A DNA stretch of 34,554 bases from Aneurinibacillus danicus (GTDB lineage: Bacteria > Bacillota > Bacilli > Aneurinibacillales > Aneurinibacillaceae): the NCBI RefSeq assembly GCF_007991215.1, contig NZ_BJXX01000159.1, positions 1 through 34,554 on the forward strand, written 5' to 3'. Positions 1 through 6,686 of the stretch are shown here, piece after piece. A program made the translations under genes and the position numbers. The notes beneath the pieces were generated by a model that had not been told where the DNA came from, made no database searches, and saw only the letters and a list, made by a program, of their open reading frames with translations. The stretch's first letter is position 1. Each line of letters starts with the position of its first letter.

Positions 1-881
1 CACAGCAGCAGAACCAGGAACGTCGGGCCAATGCGCTGAACATCTTGAACCTGCTTGATAACCGCAAACAACAACAATGGCAACGTGGCATGGCAGAAAA
101 ACAGTTTGAACAGGATAGTGCAGTCCAGGATGCTCAGCTTACCGGAAACTATGTTCCTGCAGAAGTGCAAAACCTTGTATCGGCCATTCTTGCCGCAAAA
201 CAAGGATGGGGATCGGCGGACACCAATCAGCGTAACACGCTGGCTGCACAAGCGGCACAGGCTCGAAATCAATTGACTGCTAACTACCGTATTAATGCAG
301 ACCAATTATTTGGCCCGAATGTTACGCTCGCGCAGGCGCTTTCTAATGCGCAAAAACTCTATACGCCGACGCTGGCAAAACAAGAAGCAGACCGCAATCA
401 GCAATGGAGAATGGTGGAGGCGTCCGGTCAGCTTCCGAACGGGCAAAAGACATGGGCGCGGCAGTACCAGGAGGGACAACTTGGTCTGGAAGCAGGTCGT
501 CTTGATCTGGCAAACAAAGAGTTTGGTTTGGATCAACAGAAATTTGCTCACCAACAATGGACAGATCAAGAACAAATCGCACTCTCGAAAGCACGACAAG
601 CACTGGATGAAAAACAATATCAAACAGATGCGGATTATAAGGCATTCCTTAAAACGCAGGGAATTTCCGAGACCAACGCTAAGAAGGCGACAGCTGGCTA
701 CATCGGACAGGCGCTCTCGAAACCGACGAGAGAAGACGCTCTCGGCTACATTACCGCAAACAGCGCCGCAATTGCGAATGATGGCGCGGATATGCGTGAA
801 ATCATCGCGGCGATCGATGCAAAATACGGAGGGGTTAAGCAAGCGCTGGAACAAAGCGGCGTAACCTTGCCGGGAAAGTAG
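1..881 (+). CDS. C-terminal part of a long Q/A-rich structural protein (continues from 33054)
   Basis: The frame is open from base 3 to the TAG at 879-881. It joins in frame, through a split GCA codon, to the open frame at the right end of the window. The combined product would be about 793 residues. This part is rich in Gln, Ala and Asn, strongly helical, with repeated Q/E/K/R patterns that look like long coiled coils (for example around EEGQ- and KEFGLDQQ-type stretches). It has no membrane segment. Composition and length resemble internal virion, tape-measure-like or secreted scaffold proteins, but I recognise no family. A TTG at 45 could be read as a start, but no ribosome binding site precedes it and the frame is open upstream, so it is treated as internal. 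The end carries a frameshift signal that fuses this protein to an NlpC/P60 hydrolase. Function is inferred only. Confidence 0.75.
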   Translation, partial: QQQNQERRANALNILNLLDNRKQQQWQRGMAEKQFEQDSAVQDAQLTGNYVPAEVQNLVSAILAAKQGWGSADTNQRNTLAAQAAQARNQLTANYRINADQLFGPNVTLAQALSNAQKLYTPTLAKQEADRNQQWRMVEASGQLPNGQKTWARQYQEGQLGLEAGRLDLANKEFGLDQQKFAHQQWTDQEQIALSKARQALDEKQYQTDADYKAFLKTQGISETNAKKATAGYIGQALSKPTREDALGYITANSAAIANDGADMREIIAAIDAKYGGVKQALEQSGVTLPGK

Positions 882-913
882 CGCCGGGGGCGACCGGCAG
901 CATCCCCTCTGGC
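872..913 (+). promoter_or_regulatory. Candidate programmed -1 ribosomal frameshift site
   Basis: Bases 872-878 read G GGA AAG in the zero frame, a canonical X XXY YYZ slippery heptamer and the same heptamer used by the phage lambda tail genes G/GT. The zero-frame stop TAG follows at once (879-881). Four bases later a GC stem can form (GCCGG 883-887 with CCGGC 894-898, six-base loop). The GGG of that loop can pair with CCCC at 904-907, a possible pseudoknot. An alternative outer stem uses GCC 883-885 and GGC 911-913. Slipping back one base leads directly into the open frame of the NlpC/P60 domain, which has no good start of its own. Confidence 0.7.
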
Positions 914-1330
914 ATTACCAAAACTGCTGCAGCCGTTCTCAATACCGCCAACAATATGATGAAGCAAGGATATGCATATACGTGGAAAGGTGGCGCGGTA
1001 CCTAAAGGAACGACGGTTCAAGATTGTTCTTCTTTTACACAAGCTGTATTTAAGAAAATCGGCATTAATATCGGGCGCAACACCGAAGCGCAGTGGACAA
1101 AAGCGCCAGGCATTAGAGTATCCAAAGAACAACTTCAACCGGGCGATCTTGTGTTCTTTAAAAACACGTATAAGAGTGGATACAAAGACGGCGTAAGTCA
1201 TGTAGGTATCTATCAAGGAAATGGGAAGTTCATTAATAACTCCAGCAGCAAAGGAAAAGTTGTTATAGCCGACTTGAATGATAGCTACTGGAAATCAAGG
1301 TGGCTCGGTGGAAAGCGCATTATCACTTAA
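878..1330 (+). CDS. NlpC/P60 peptidoglycan endopeptidase domain, expressed by -1 frameshift
   Basis: NlpC/P60 enzymes cleave peptide cross-links in peptidoglycan outside the membrane. The catalytic Cys is in DCSSF (near 1025-1039) and the His in SHVGIY (near 1198-1215). A third polar position appears as Asn in FINNSSSKG, where many relatives have His. PGDLVFF, the usual loop between Cys and His, is present. The frame is open from 839. The only ATGs (956 and 959) lie inside the domain's linker and have no convincing Shine-Dalgarno sequence. Reading from 878 gives a Pro/Gly/Ser linker and then the domain, about 150 residues after the slip. The frameshift product would be about 943 residues: a long structural protein ending in a wall hydrolase, a design known from phage tail and conjugation wall-penetrating proteins. 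Internal initiation at 956, or a sequencing indel in the nearby G5 run, are the alternatives. Confidence 0.8.
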   Translation, partial: VAPGATGSIPSGITKTAAAVLNTANNMMKQGYAYTWKGGAVPKGTTVQDCSSFTQAVFKKIGINIGRNTEAQWTKAPGIRVSKEQLQPGDLVFFKNTYKSGYKDGVSHVGIYQGNGKFINNSSSKGKVVIADLNDSYWKSRWLGGKRIIT

Positions 1331-1440
1331 TAGAGATACAACCTGGGTCAAGGTAGGAAAATACAGCGTAGTAACAATAAAAATTTTTCATATTACCGGT
1401 TGCAAAAATAAGTGTTGACCCGAAACCTCTTAATGCACAT

Positions 1441-1462
1441 TAGGGGAGAGAAATCTCCCCTA
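1441..1462 (+). terminator. Hairpin after the hydrolase gene
   Basis: A perfect nine-base inverted repeat (TAGGGGAGA / TCTCCCCTA) with a GAAA loop. The tail is only moderately T-rich (ATTCTTCC). It lies 110 bases after the NlpC/P60 stop and probably ends the structural operon. Confidence 0.55.
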
Positions 1463-1523
1463 TTCTTCCTGAGCAAAAAGAGCGGTATGTCATGTTAGCA
1501 TTCAAATAATTACGGAGTATTGC

Positions 1524-1874
1524 TTGGTTGATGATGATTTTGAGGTTTCTGCTAACAAAAAAGGGGTTTCTGTTGACAGAAACGATAGTTCAACGAAGAA
1601 AACGTCGACAAAAAGTATACAAAGTAAAGAAAGAAGAGATAACAAAGCACATCGTCGGATGTCACGTGACATGTCGCGTGACGTCGCGGGAAAAGTCACG
1701 CTCGGTCACGCTATAGAAAGAGAAGGAGACATAGAAGTAGATCAAGATAAAGAGATTATTACTACTACCTCTACTGAAAATGAACCATTGCGAAAACGCA
1801 ACGCCGATTTTTGTGAAAGCCGGAGGGATGGGAATGAATCGAAAGCAAGTACGACTGGTTCAGAAACACCTTAG
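1524..1874 (+). CDS. Hydrophilic protein, possible remnant of a phage replication organiser
   Basis: 116 codons from a TTG preceded by ACGGAG; the start is uncertain. The product is very charged and has no membrane segment. The middle (ERRDNKAHRRMSRDMSRDV, then an acidic stretch with EVDQDKE) looks like the low-complexity linker of phage replisome-organiser proteins, which normally have a winged-helix N-terminus that is absent here. It overlaps the start of the next gene by 41 bases in another frame. It could be a truncated relic or not translated at all. Confidence 0.35.
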   Translation: MVDDDFEVSANKKGVSVDRNDSSTKKTSTKSIQSKERRDNKAHRRMSRDMSRDVAGKVTLGHAIEREGDIEVDQDKEIITTTSTENEPLRKRNADFCESRRDGNESKASTTGSETP

Positions 1875-2226
1875 AGAATATGTTGCGAGGGAGCTTTTTC
1901 AGGAAGAAGTTGAACAGTCGATCGCTGAAATTGATGAGGGGCTTGAAACATTTGCAGGCATGGAATTAAAACAACGTCAAAAGCAACTGAAGCGGTTGAA
2001 AGAAATCAAAGGACATGCCAGGCGCATGGAAGCTGCCTTATCGACATTATCTGAAAAAGAAAGAGAATTGATTGAACGCTGTTACTTCACAATCGGTTTT
2101 TCCTCGCATGAGCAAGCGGCAGAGCGCCTAAAGCTCTCTATTGACGAATTCTACGAGATACGGGATCAAGCGATGAAAAAGTTATTTGAATGCTTCTATG
2201 GAAGCGGAAAGGTAGTCAATGCATAA
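1834..2226 (+). CDS. Sigma-70 region-4-like / ArpU-type phage transcription regulator
   Basis: 130 residues. The ATG at 1834 is chosen because GGAGGG at 1822-1827 is well spaced from it; an in-frame ATG at 1828 is too close. The N-terminal half is helical and charged. The C-terminal half contains LSEKERELIERCYF followed by SSHEQAAERLKLS and YEIRDQAMKKL, the layout of a sigma region-4 helix-turn-helix as found in late regulators of Gram-positive phages (ArpU/RinA-like). Such proteins usually activate a late or packaging operon. Its place just after the structural gene block fits that role. Direct DNA contacts cannot be proved from sequence alone. Confidence 0.65.
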   Translation: MNRKQVRLVQKHLREYVARELFQEEVEQSIAEIDEGLETFAGMELKQRQKQLKRLKEIKGHARRMEAALSTLSEKERELIERCYFTIGFSSHEQAAERLKLSIDEFYEIRDQAMKKLFECFYGSGKVVNA

Positions 2227-2234
2227 ACCTATTT

Positions 2235-2260
2235 CCAGAATTATCAGAGGCCCTAAAAAG
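2235..2260 (+). repeat. Outlying copy of the A-tract repeat unit
   Basis: CAGAATTATCAGAG then GCCCTAAAAAG: two half-sites nine bases apart followed by an A5 tract and G. It matches the units of the array at 2.86-3.75 kb. It sits in the short gap before the next start codon and overlaps the region supplying its ribosome binding site, so binding there could affect expression of the gene at 2272. Confidence 0.45.
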
Positions 2261-2271
2261 AGGTGGAAGAG

Positions 2272-2562
2272 ATGCCAGCTCCTATGAAATATGATTGGCC
2301 AGTGGCGGAAGCAGCGTTTGTATATGCACCAGATGGCGAACCTTATGTCACACTGAAAACTATAAGCATGCAGTTTGGTATTCCTTATCAAACAGTTCGC
2401 CGATATGCAGCAAAAAGGAATTGGACGGAAAAGCGTATTAATTATATATGTCCGTTGCGGATAAAGGAGCAATTGCGAAAAACAAATAATCCATATGTGG
2501 CTGAGGCATTGAGGGAGAGGTTGAAATGCTACAAAAGTAGACAAAAGCATACTTTTGGATAG
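2272..2562 (+). CDS. Small helix-turn-helix protein, terminase-small-subunit-like
   Basis: 96 residues. The ATG at 2272 follows AAAGAGGTGG with good spacing; a GTG at 2263 overlaps that site and is less likely. Residues from about 25 to 55 (YVTLKTISMQFGIPYQTVRRYAAKRNWTEKR, cited by its ends YVTLK and NWTEKR) form a helix-turn-helix of the kind at the front of small terminase subunits and other phage DNA-binding proteins. The basic C-terminus could add DNA contacts. No large terminase is present, so a packaging role is not supported. Because it borders the iteron/A-tract region, binding to that DNA is a reasonable guess. Confidence 0.6.
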   Translation: MPAPMKYDWPVAEAAFVYAPDGEPYVTLKTISMQFGIPYQTVRRYAAKRNWTEKRINYICPLRIKEQLRKTNNPYVAEALRERLKCYKSRQKHTFG

Positions 2563-2858
2563 AAGTTGAATATGCATCTTATTGAACAAAAACTGGTAAT
2601 ACCCAGTATTGTAGTTATTAGACTGAAGAAGTGCTATCCTTCTATAAACGCACATAAGCCTTGCCACGGCATTTTGTTTCTTTCGAATATAAAACCATTA
2701 AAACGTCTCCTATCGCTTTGTTATAGGGCGAATAGGCGGGCGTTTTTTTGTTTTAAAGATGATTGTAGTATCAGACGATAATGAAAGACGACTATCGGTT
2801 AAACCTATTGTGGCTAAATTCAACTTATGCAGCTTACCGTTACTCTTATTTGAGCGCT

Positions 2859-3135
2859 TTGAACAAACTGAAACATAAAAAAGGGTCGAGAAACTTCGAG
2901 AATAAAAAAACGTAACTTCGAACACAAAAAAGGAGTTCACGAAATTTCGCGACCAAAAAAGAGAGAGAATCCGAAATTATCCGACGCCCTAAAAAAGGCA
3001 TTACCCATATTGGTTATTGATTTGTTCGTGAAAGAGTAAGGTACAGAGGATGTTTGCTGCCAGAGTAATTAAACAAAAGTTTGCACAACTTTATACATAA
3101 AAAAAAGGAAGTTTGAGAATTTAGGAGAGCAAAAA
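2859..3135 (+). repeat. Left half of the degenerate A-tract repeat array
   Basis: Units of about 21-36 bases. Each has two similar half-sites (CGAGA, CGAAC, CCGAA or TGAAC types) 9-10 bases apart, followed by A5-A8 and usually GG. A-tracts lie at 2877-2882, 2904-2910, 2926-2931, 2955-2960, 2991-2996, 3102-3109 and 3131-3135. Examples: TCGAGAAACTTCGAGAAT and TCCGAAATTATCCGAC. The half-sites vary between units but agree within a unit, which suggests a two-part binding site one helical turn apart next to bent DNA. Confidence 0.6.
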
Positions 3136-3162
3136 GGGGGGTGGTATCTTTCTGCCAGATTT

Positions 3163-3300
3163 TTGCCTTGTTTCTGCGTAGTTTCTGATGCAGAAATTAT
3201 GCATTTGCATGTGGTTTGCATATGATTTGCATGTCATTTGCAGATTGTTGGCATGCGTTCGCATCATCTTCGGAGTTTTCTTAGGTGTTTTCCGTAGGTT
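3163..3300 (+). repeat. Iterons: 11-bp direct repeats
   Basis: TTTGCAT recurs with an exact 11-base step at 3204, 3215 and 3226. Variants follow at 3237 (TTTGCAG), 3248 (TTGGCAT) and 3258 (TTCGCAT). The 11-base rhythm extends upstream through TTTCTG copies near 3170-3190 and, weakly, downstream. The rhythm is not a multiple of three, so it is not coding. Such arrays bind Rep proteins at iteron origins or ribbon-helix-helix partition proteins at centromeres. A palindrome (3331-3346) and AT-rich DNA follow. Confidence 0.75.
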
Positions 3301-3447
3301 TTTCCACGCGGAAAACATCGTTAAAGTAGATTAATGTAGACATTAACTTCGTTTAACTTTGTTATTGTCTATATAAACCGCGATTTCTTTCTTTTGATAT
3401 GCATTTGGAGTGTGGTTGATACCTGTCACGCGACAGCCATGCGTAGG

Positions 3448-3750
3448 ATTATCTGAGTTTTCGGAGGCCCTAAAAAGGAGTAATTCACGAAACTACGCGA
3501 CCCAAAAAGCGAATTGCTCGAACACTTCGAACGAATCCGAACACAAAAAAAAGAGCTAATTCGAACAACTTCGAACACAAAAAAGGAGTTCGAGAAACTA
3601 CGAGATAAAAAAGGTGGTATCCTTACATTTCTTACACTCTAACAAAGAGAAAAGCGAATTTTCAGAGGCCAAAAAAGTAATAAACGCCATACTTTAAGAC
3701 CTGCATGTTCGGCATTCATAAAAAGAAACACTTCGCGCACAAAAAAGCGA
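3448..3750 (+). repeat. Right half of the degenerate A-tract repeat array
   Basis: Same unit type and orientation as the left half. A-tracts are at 3472-3476, 3504-3508, 3545-3552, 3579-3584, 3607-3612, 3671-3676, 3720-3724 and 3741-3746. The clearest unit reads TTCGAACAACTTCGAACAC followed by A6 and GGAG. Another reads TTCGAGAAACTACGAGAT followed by A6 and GG. The iteron block lies between the two halves. Confidence 0.6.
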
Positions 3751-3842
3751 ACCAGTGGGGTCCGGCTATCTTTCTTTTCTGCTATCTTGAAGGAAAAAGA
3801 TATGGAATGAAATGATGGTTTAGGAGCTGTCATGTTCAATTG

Positions 3843-3867
3843 ACGGGGTAGATTGAATCTACCCCGT
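3843..3867. other. Perfect 12-bp inverted repeat
   Basis: ACGGGGTAGATT and AATCTACCCCGT separated by one base. No T-run follows on either strand, so an operator, a cruciform site or a weak terminator are all possible. It lies between the repeat array and the gene at 3981. Confidence 0.5.
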
Positions 3868-3980
3868 TCCTAAAAATGCCCTTTCCTTTCGCTTCTTACA
3901 GACGAAACATAGAGGTTGTTTTTATTAAACAAAGGAAAGGTTTTCTTTCCGTCGAATTATGGTCATGGGAGGGGACTAAT

Positions 3981-4553
3981 ATGACCATAGGAGATCGGAT
4001 TGCTTTAGCTGGTGTTATCGTAACCGCCGTAGGAGTAGGAGTTAGCGCATGGCTGACATTCCTTATAATGAGACTAACAAAGGAATCGGTTAAAGCAAGC
4101 AAGGCTAATGCTGAAGCTGCTGAAAAAGGAGCTATTGCAGCGCAGGCAAGCTATGAATTGAGTAAACATGTTTTAGAAAATCAAAAGCGTTTGGAGCAAG
4201 TTTTAAGAAGAGAATATAGGAATAGGGTGTTAAGACAAGCTCAAATAGCCTACGATTTGCTGGTTAGTCTTTGTTCTGTAGAAAGGCAAGGGATTGGGGC
4301 TGGTGAGGTAGAAGAAATAAGAAATCGCCCCAAAAAGCCAGATTTAACATCGGAAAACATTATTCAATATTTCACAGACACAGAAATCGAGTATATCGAT
4401 AAAGCATGGGAAGAATTTGAATCTTACATTAAGCACTGGTATAACAAAAACGGTAATGAGTTTCTTCCGAATTTCGATATAAGAGTCAATAAAGCTGTAG
4501 AAGCGGTTAATAATATGAATAACTTAATCCATATTTTAAAGAATAATAAGTAA
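3981..4553 (+). CDS. Single-TM membrane-anchored helical protein, unknown function
   Basis: 190 residues from ATG 3981, which follows GGGAGGGGAC. An in-frame upstream extension to 3876 lacks a better start. Residues about 5-30 form one membrane segment (IALAGVIVTAVGVGVSAWLTF). An Ala/Glu/Lys-rich coiled coil follows (SKANAEAAEKGAIAAQAS), then a soluble helical domain with acidic and aromatic residues. The layout, a short TM anchor plus cytoplasmic coiled coil, recalls the other membrane gene at 29444. No family is recognised. It stands alone between a non-coding region and a convergent minus-strand cluster, typical of accessory cargo. Confidence 0.75.
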   Translation: MTIGDRIALAGVIVTAVGVGVSAWLTFLIMRLTKESVKASKANAEAAEKGAIAAQASYELSKHVLENQKRLEQVLRREYRNRVLRQAQIAYDLLVSLCSVERQGIGAGEVEEIRNRPKKPDLTSENIIQYFTDTEIEYIDKAWEEFESYIKHWYNKNGNEFLPNFDIRVNKAVEAVNNMNNLIHILKNNK

Positions 4554-4561
4554 TAACCGGG

Positions 4562-4595
4562 CAGGAGCGGCCAACCAACTGGGCAGCTGCTCCTG
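4562..4595 (+). terminator. Hairpin downstream of the TM protein gene
   Basis: CAGGAGC and GCTCCTG enclose a 20-base loop that can pair further (GGCC with GGGC). No strong T-run follows. It lies just after the stop at 4553. Confidence 0.4.
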
Positions 4596-4659
4596 TAAAA
4601 GCAGCGAATAAGGTAACTTCATTAGGTATCTGTTCTATTGTTTTATTTAATACGTTAAG

Positions 4660-5460
4660 TTAACGTGATTTTAATTTTATATAGGCATCAAATGAAGCAA
4701 GAAGATAGTAGAAAATCCATGGGTAGTAAATGCTTGTATCATATTTTGTTACCTGTTTTAAATCTCTGTGTCTCAACCCGAACCTGTTGAGCAAAAGGAA
4801 GATTTCATCCTCATCTTTACCGTTGAGTTTTTCTTTTATATCACCTCTCATTGCTTCCAGTAAACCAGCTAACTCTAATATCGCCCCACGTTTATCCATT
4901 TCGGTAGAACTATGCTTTAGAAATTTCTGTTTTAATTCTGTGACTTTCTCTTCGACAGTCCTATCACTTTCATCTGCTTGCTTTGTATTAATTAATTCAT
5001 CCAGCCCATCCGTAACCAACTCACGTACATAACCCTCAGCAGATAATTCAAATCCCTGACTGTAATACCTGAGTATGTTATTGATTTCGGTTCTAAACTC
5101 GTTTTTTGCTCTCTGTATTCGTTCTTCCCGAACTTTTCGTTTATGGAAATTATAAACAAGATAGGAAACATGTTTGTAAAGCAGTTCAATTAAGTCGAAA
5201 ATTTCGTTTTCGGTATAAGCCACCCCTTTTCTAACGGGTAGTAGATGTCTTTTCCCAAATTCTCTTAGGCAAAAAGCTTCAATGTCATTTCCCACTGCTC
5301 CATCCGGTCTTTCAATCACACCTGTGTGACCATAAAGATTTCTAAATAGTTCGCGTTTGTGGAATTCATCATGAATATGTACAAAGGTATCCCTTAAATC
5401 ATCTAAGTTATAGTGTCTATCTTCAGCTAATCCGTTACGCTCAGAATAATATTGTCCCAC
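4660..5460 (-). CDS. Conserved helical protein of unknown function
   Basis: 266 residues. The GTG at 5460 follows AAGGTGAT with six bases between. The centre (FRTEINNILRYYSQGFELS) and the C-terminus (FGLRHRDLKQVTKYD, then IFYYLLASFDAYIKL) resemble a widespread uncharacterised helical family found near defence and plasmid genes. I recall similar C-termini but no proven activity. No membrane segment, no nuclease or ATPase motif. The start is 15 bases after the stop of the upstream membrane gene (5476), so the two are probably co-transcribed. An abortive-infection or HEPN-like role is possible but unproved. Confidence 0.75.
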   Translation of the reverse strand: MGQYYSERNGLAEDRHYNLDDLRDTFVHIHDEFHKRELFRNLYGHTGVIERPDGAVGNDIEAFCLREFGKRHLLPVRKGVAYTENEIFDLIELLYKHVSYLVYNFHKRKVREERIQRAKNEFRTEINNILRYYSQGFELSAEGYVRELVTDGLDELINTKQADESDRTVEEKVTELKQKFLKHSSTEMDKRGAILELAGLLEAMRGDIKEKLNGKDEDEIFLLLNRFGLRHRDLKQVTKYDTSIYYPWIFYYLLASFDAYIKLKSR

Positions 5461-5475
5461 TTAATATCACCTTGA

Positions 5476-5985
5476 TTAATTGTTATTTGTTTTGGAGGTA
5501 TCTTTGAACTTCTTTTGGGTAGCTTCAAACATTTCCTTATAAGTCTCTTTTTCGATGTTGATATATTGCCTTGTTTTTTCTTTCTTTTCTAAGCAAATTT
5601 CGATCATCTCTTTAAAAAGTGTCACTTCAGATAAACCTATATAGTAAGGATTTATAAAAGATATAATAACGCATAGAACCAGGACACCAGCTCCTAACAA
5701 TAACAGACCGGGTGTGAGGGGTTCTTTTAAGAGCAGCGTGTATGTACCTAAAATAAAAACAACGACTGGAACTAAAAGCTGGGTGTTAGCCGTTCTTCTT
5801 TCACGGCTAATAACGTACGCTCTCAATCTTTTTAAATCAGTTTCATCTAATTTATCTAAACATTCTTGGCAATATTTTAGGTCTTGGAGTAATCCCATCG
5901 ACTCTTTATCCTGTAATAATTCTTCGAAAAGTGATTTGTACCCTTTCGTTTTTTTGAATAGCCTTTTATAAATTGTTTTCGGCAT
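5476..5985 (-). CDS. Two-TM membrane protein with cytoplasmic coiled ends
   Basis: 169 residues. The ATG at 5985 is chosen because AAGGGATGTG lies seven bases upstream; longer readings run through the upstream terminator. About 70 residues of charged helix come first, then two adjacent hydrophobic segments (LLVPVVVFILGTYTLL and LLLLGAGVLVLCVIISF), then a charged helical tail. This is a hairpin membrane anchor with both ends probably in the cytoplasm. It is the first gene of a two-gene unit with the protein at 4660. Function unknown; a membrane effector paired with a cytoplasmic sensor is one speculative reading. Confidence 0.7.
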   Translation of the reverse strand: MPKTIYKRLFKKTKGYKSLFEELLQDKESMGLLQDLKYCQECLDKLDETDLKRLRAYVISRERRTANTQLLVPVVVFILGTYTLLLKEPLTPGLLLLGAGVLVLCVIISFINPYYIGLSEVTLFKEMIEICLEKKEKTRQYINIEKETYKEMFEATQKKFKDTSKTNNN

Positions 5986-6008
5986 CCAATCACATCCCTT
6001 AAATAAAT

Positions 6009-6042
6009 AAAAAAAGCCCCTTGTAGCTATAATAAAGGGGCT
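6009..6042 (-). terminator. Rho-independent terminator of the AbrB-type gene
   Basis: Read on the minus strand: AGCCCCTT, a 12-base loop, AAGGGGCT and then a T7 run. It separates the regulator gene (6093) from the membrane gene (5985). Confidence 0.85.
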
Positions 6043-6092
6043 AATGGGTATTTTGTTATTTATCTTTAAGGTTCCGCGCAAAATATTTAATC

Positions 6093-6521
6093 TTACTTTG
6101 TATTTCGTAATTTTTCTTTTACCTCATTCAATTCGTCGATACTATCGATTACTCTCATTATTTCAGGGGGACTATTGGTGTATTCCTTTTGGATAATTGT
6201 CTTCCCGCCCTTTTTAATTGCTTCTTCTCCCATTTCAAAAACACTATCAAACAAGGCCGTGTCATTCATTACCAAAGCATCGGTAACTGTATGAAATGGA
6301 ATAATAAAATTATATTTAAAAGATTTGTCAACAGTCAGTTTGTAATCATCCGCAAGCTCATCACGTTCCATCACTATAGACCCTCCTTTTTCTCGAAAGA
6401 TAACCCTATCGCCAACATTAATATTTAAATGTTCGCAAATTTCTTTTGGAATTGTAATTTGTCTCTTGCCGGTTACAGTCGCCGTAACAACTAAAGAATT
6501 AATCTTATTCAAATTATTCAT
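6093..6521 (-). CDS. AbrB/MazE/SpoVT-type DNA-binding regulator
   Basis: 142 residues, ATG at 6521 with AAGGAG seven bases upstream. Residues about 11-52 show the swapped-hairpin signature: TVTGKRQITIPKEI, LNINVGDRVIF and GSIVMER. Such domains dimerise and bind DNA as transition regulators or as antitoxins. The remaining 90 residues are acidic and helical and could hold a partner or sense a signal. No toxin gene is adjacent on the same strand. A long perfect inverted repeat over its own promoter strongly suggests autoregulation. Confidence 0.8.
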   Translation of the reverse strand: MNNLNKINSLVVTATVTGKRQITIPKEICEHLNINVGDRVIFREKGGSIVMERDELADDYKLTVDKSFKYNFIIPFHTVTDALVMNDTALFDSVFEMGEEAIKKGGKTIIQKEYTNSPPEIMRVIDSIDELNEVKEKLRNTK

Positions 6522-6523
6522 CT

Positions 6524-6576
6524 CCTTGATTTTCCTTGTTTTTTTATATTGTAAGGAAAATCAAGGATAATTGCAA
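6524..6576 (-). promoter_or_regulatory. Promoter and operator of the AbrB-type gene
   Basis: On the minus strand TTGCAA (6571-6576) and TACAAT (6548-6553) are 17 bases apart. A perfect 14-bp inverted repeat (arms 6524-6537 and 6553-6566) covers the spacer, the -10 and the start region. Its left arm overlaps the ribosome binding site, so occupancy would block transcription. Confidence 0.7.
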
Positions 6577-6638
6577 GATAATTGTAAACAATTTTATTAC
6601 TTCAGAGATTTTTGTGGGGAATAATTTTTTTACAAAGC

Positions 6639-6663
6639 AAAAAAAGCTGCCACTTTTGGCAGC
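6639..6663 (-). terminator. Terminator of the serine recombinase gene
   Basis: On the minus strand GCTGCCA / TGGCAGC with a short loop, then a T7 run. It begins 24 bases after the recombinase stop. Confidence 0.85.
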
Positions 6664-6686
6664 CTGATGCGTATTCAATGAATTGA

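Larger units (their letters stand above)
2563..3980. other. 1.4-kb non-coding region, candidate origin, centromere or transfer locus
   Basis: No credible gene on either strand. The stretch is filled by three things: a degenerate repeat array with A-tracts (2859-3135 and 3448-3750), a central block of 11-bp direct repeats (about 3163-3300), and palindromes (TTAATGT-AG-ACATTAA at 3331-3346 and a long hairpin at 3843-3867). Iterons, A-tracts and palindromes together are typical of plasmid origins or partition sites. Which of these it is cannot be told from sequence. Confidence 0.6.

Noticed and set aside
2880-3038. Frame through the A-tract array giving Lys-Lys-rich repeated peptide
   Set aside because: No start codon or ribosome binding site, and the units shift frame elsewhere in the array.
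3121-3318. Minus-strand frame of 65 codons across the iterons
   Set aside because: The 11-base repeat rhythm is not a multiple of three and there is no ribosome binding site. The frame is a by-product of the repeats.
2859-3750. CRISPR array
   Set aside because: Units vary in length and sequence, there are no constant repeats with unique spacers, and no cas genes are present.
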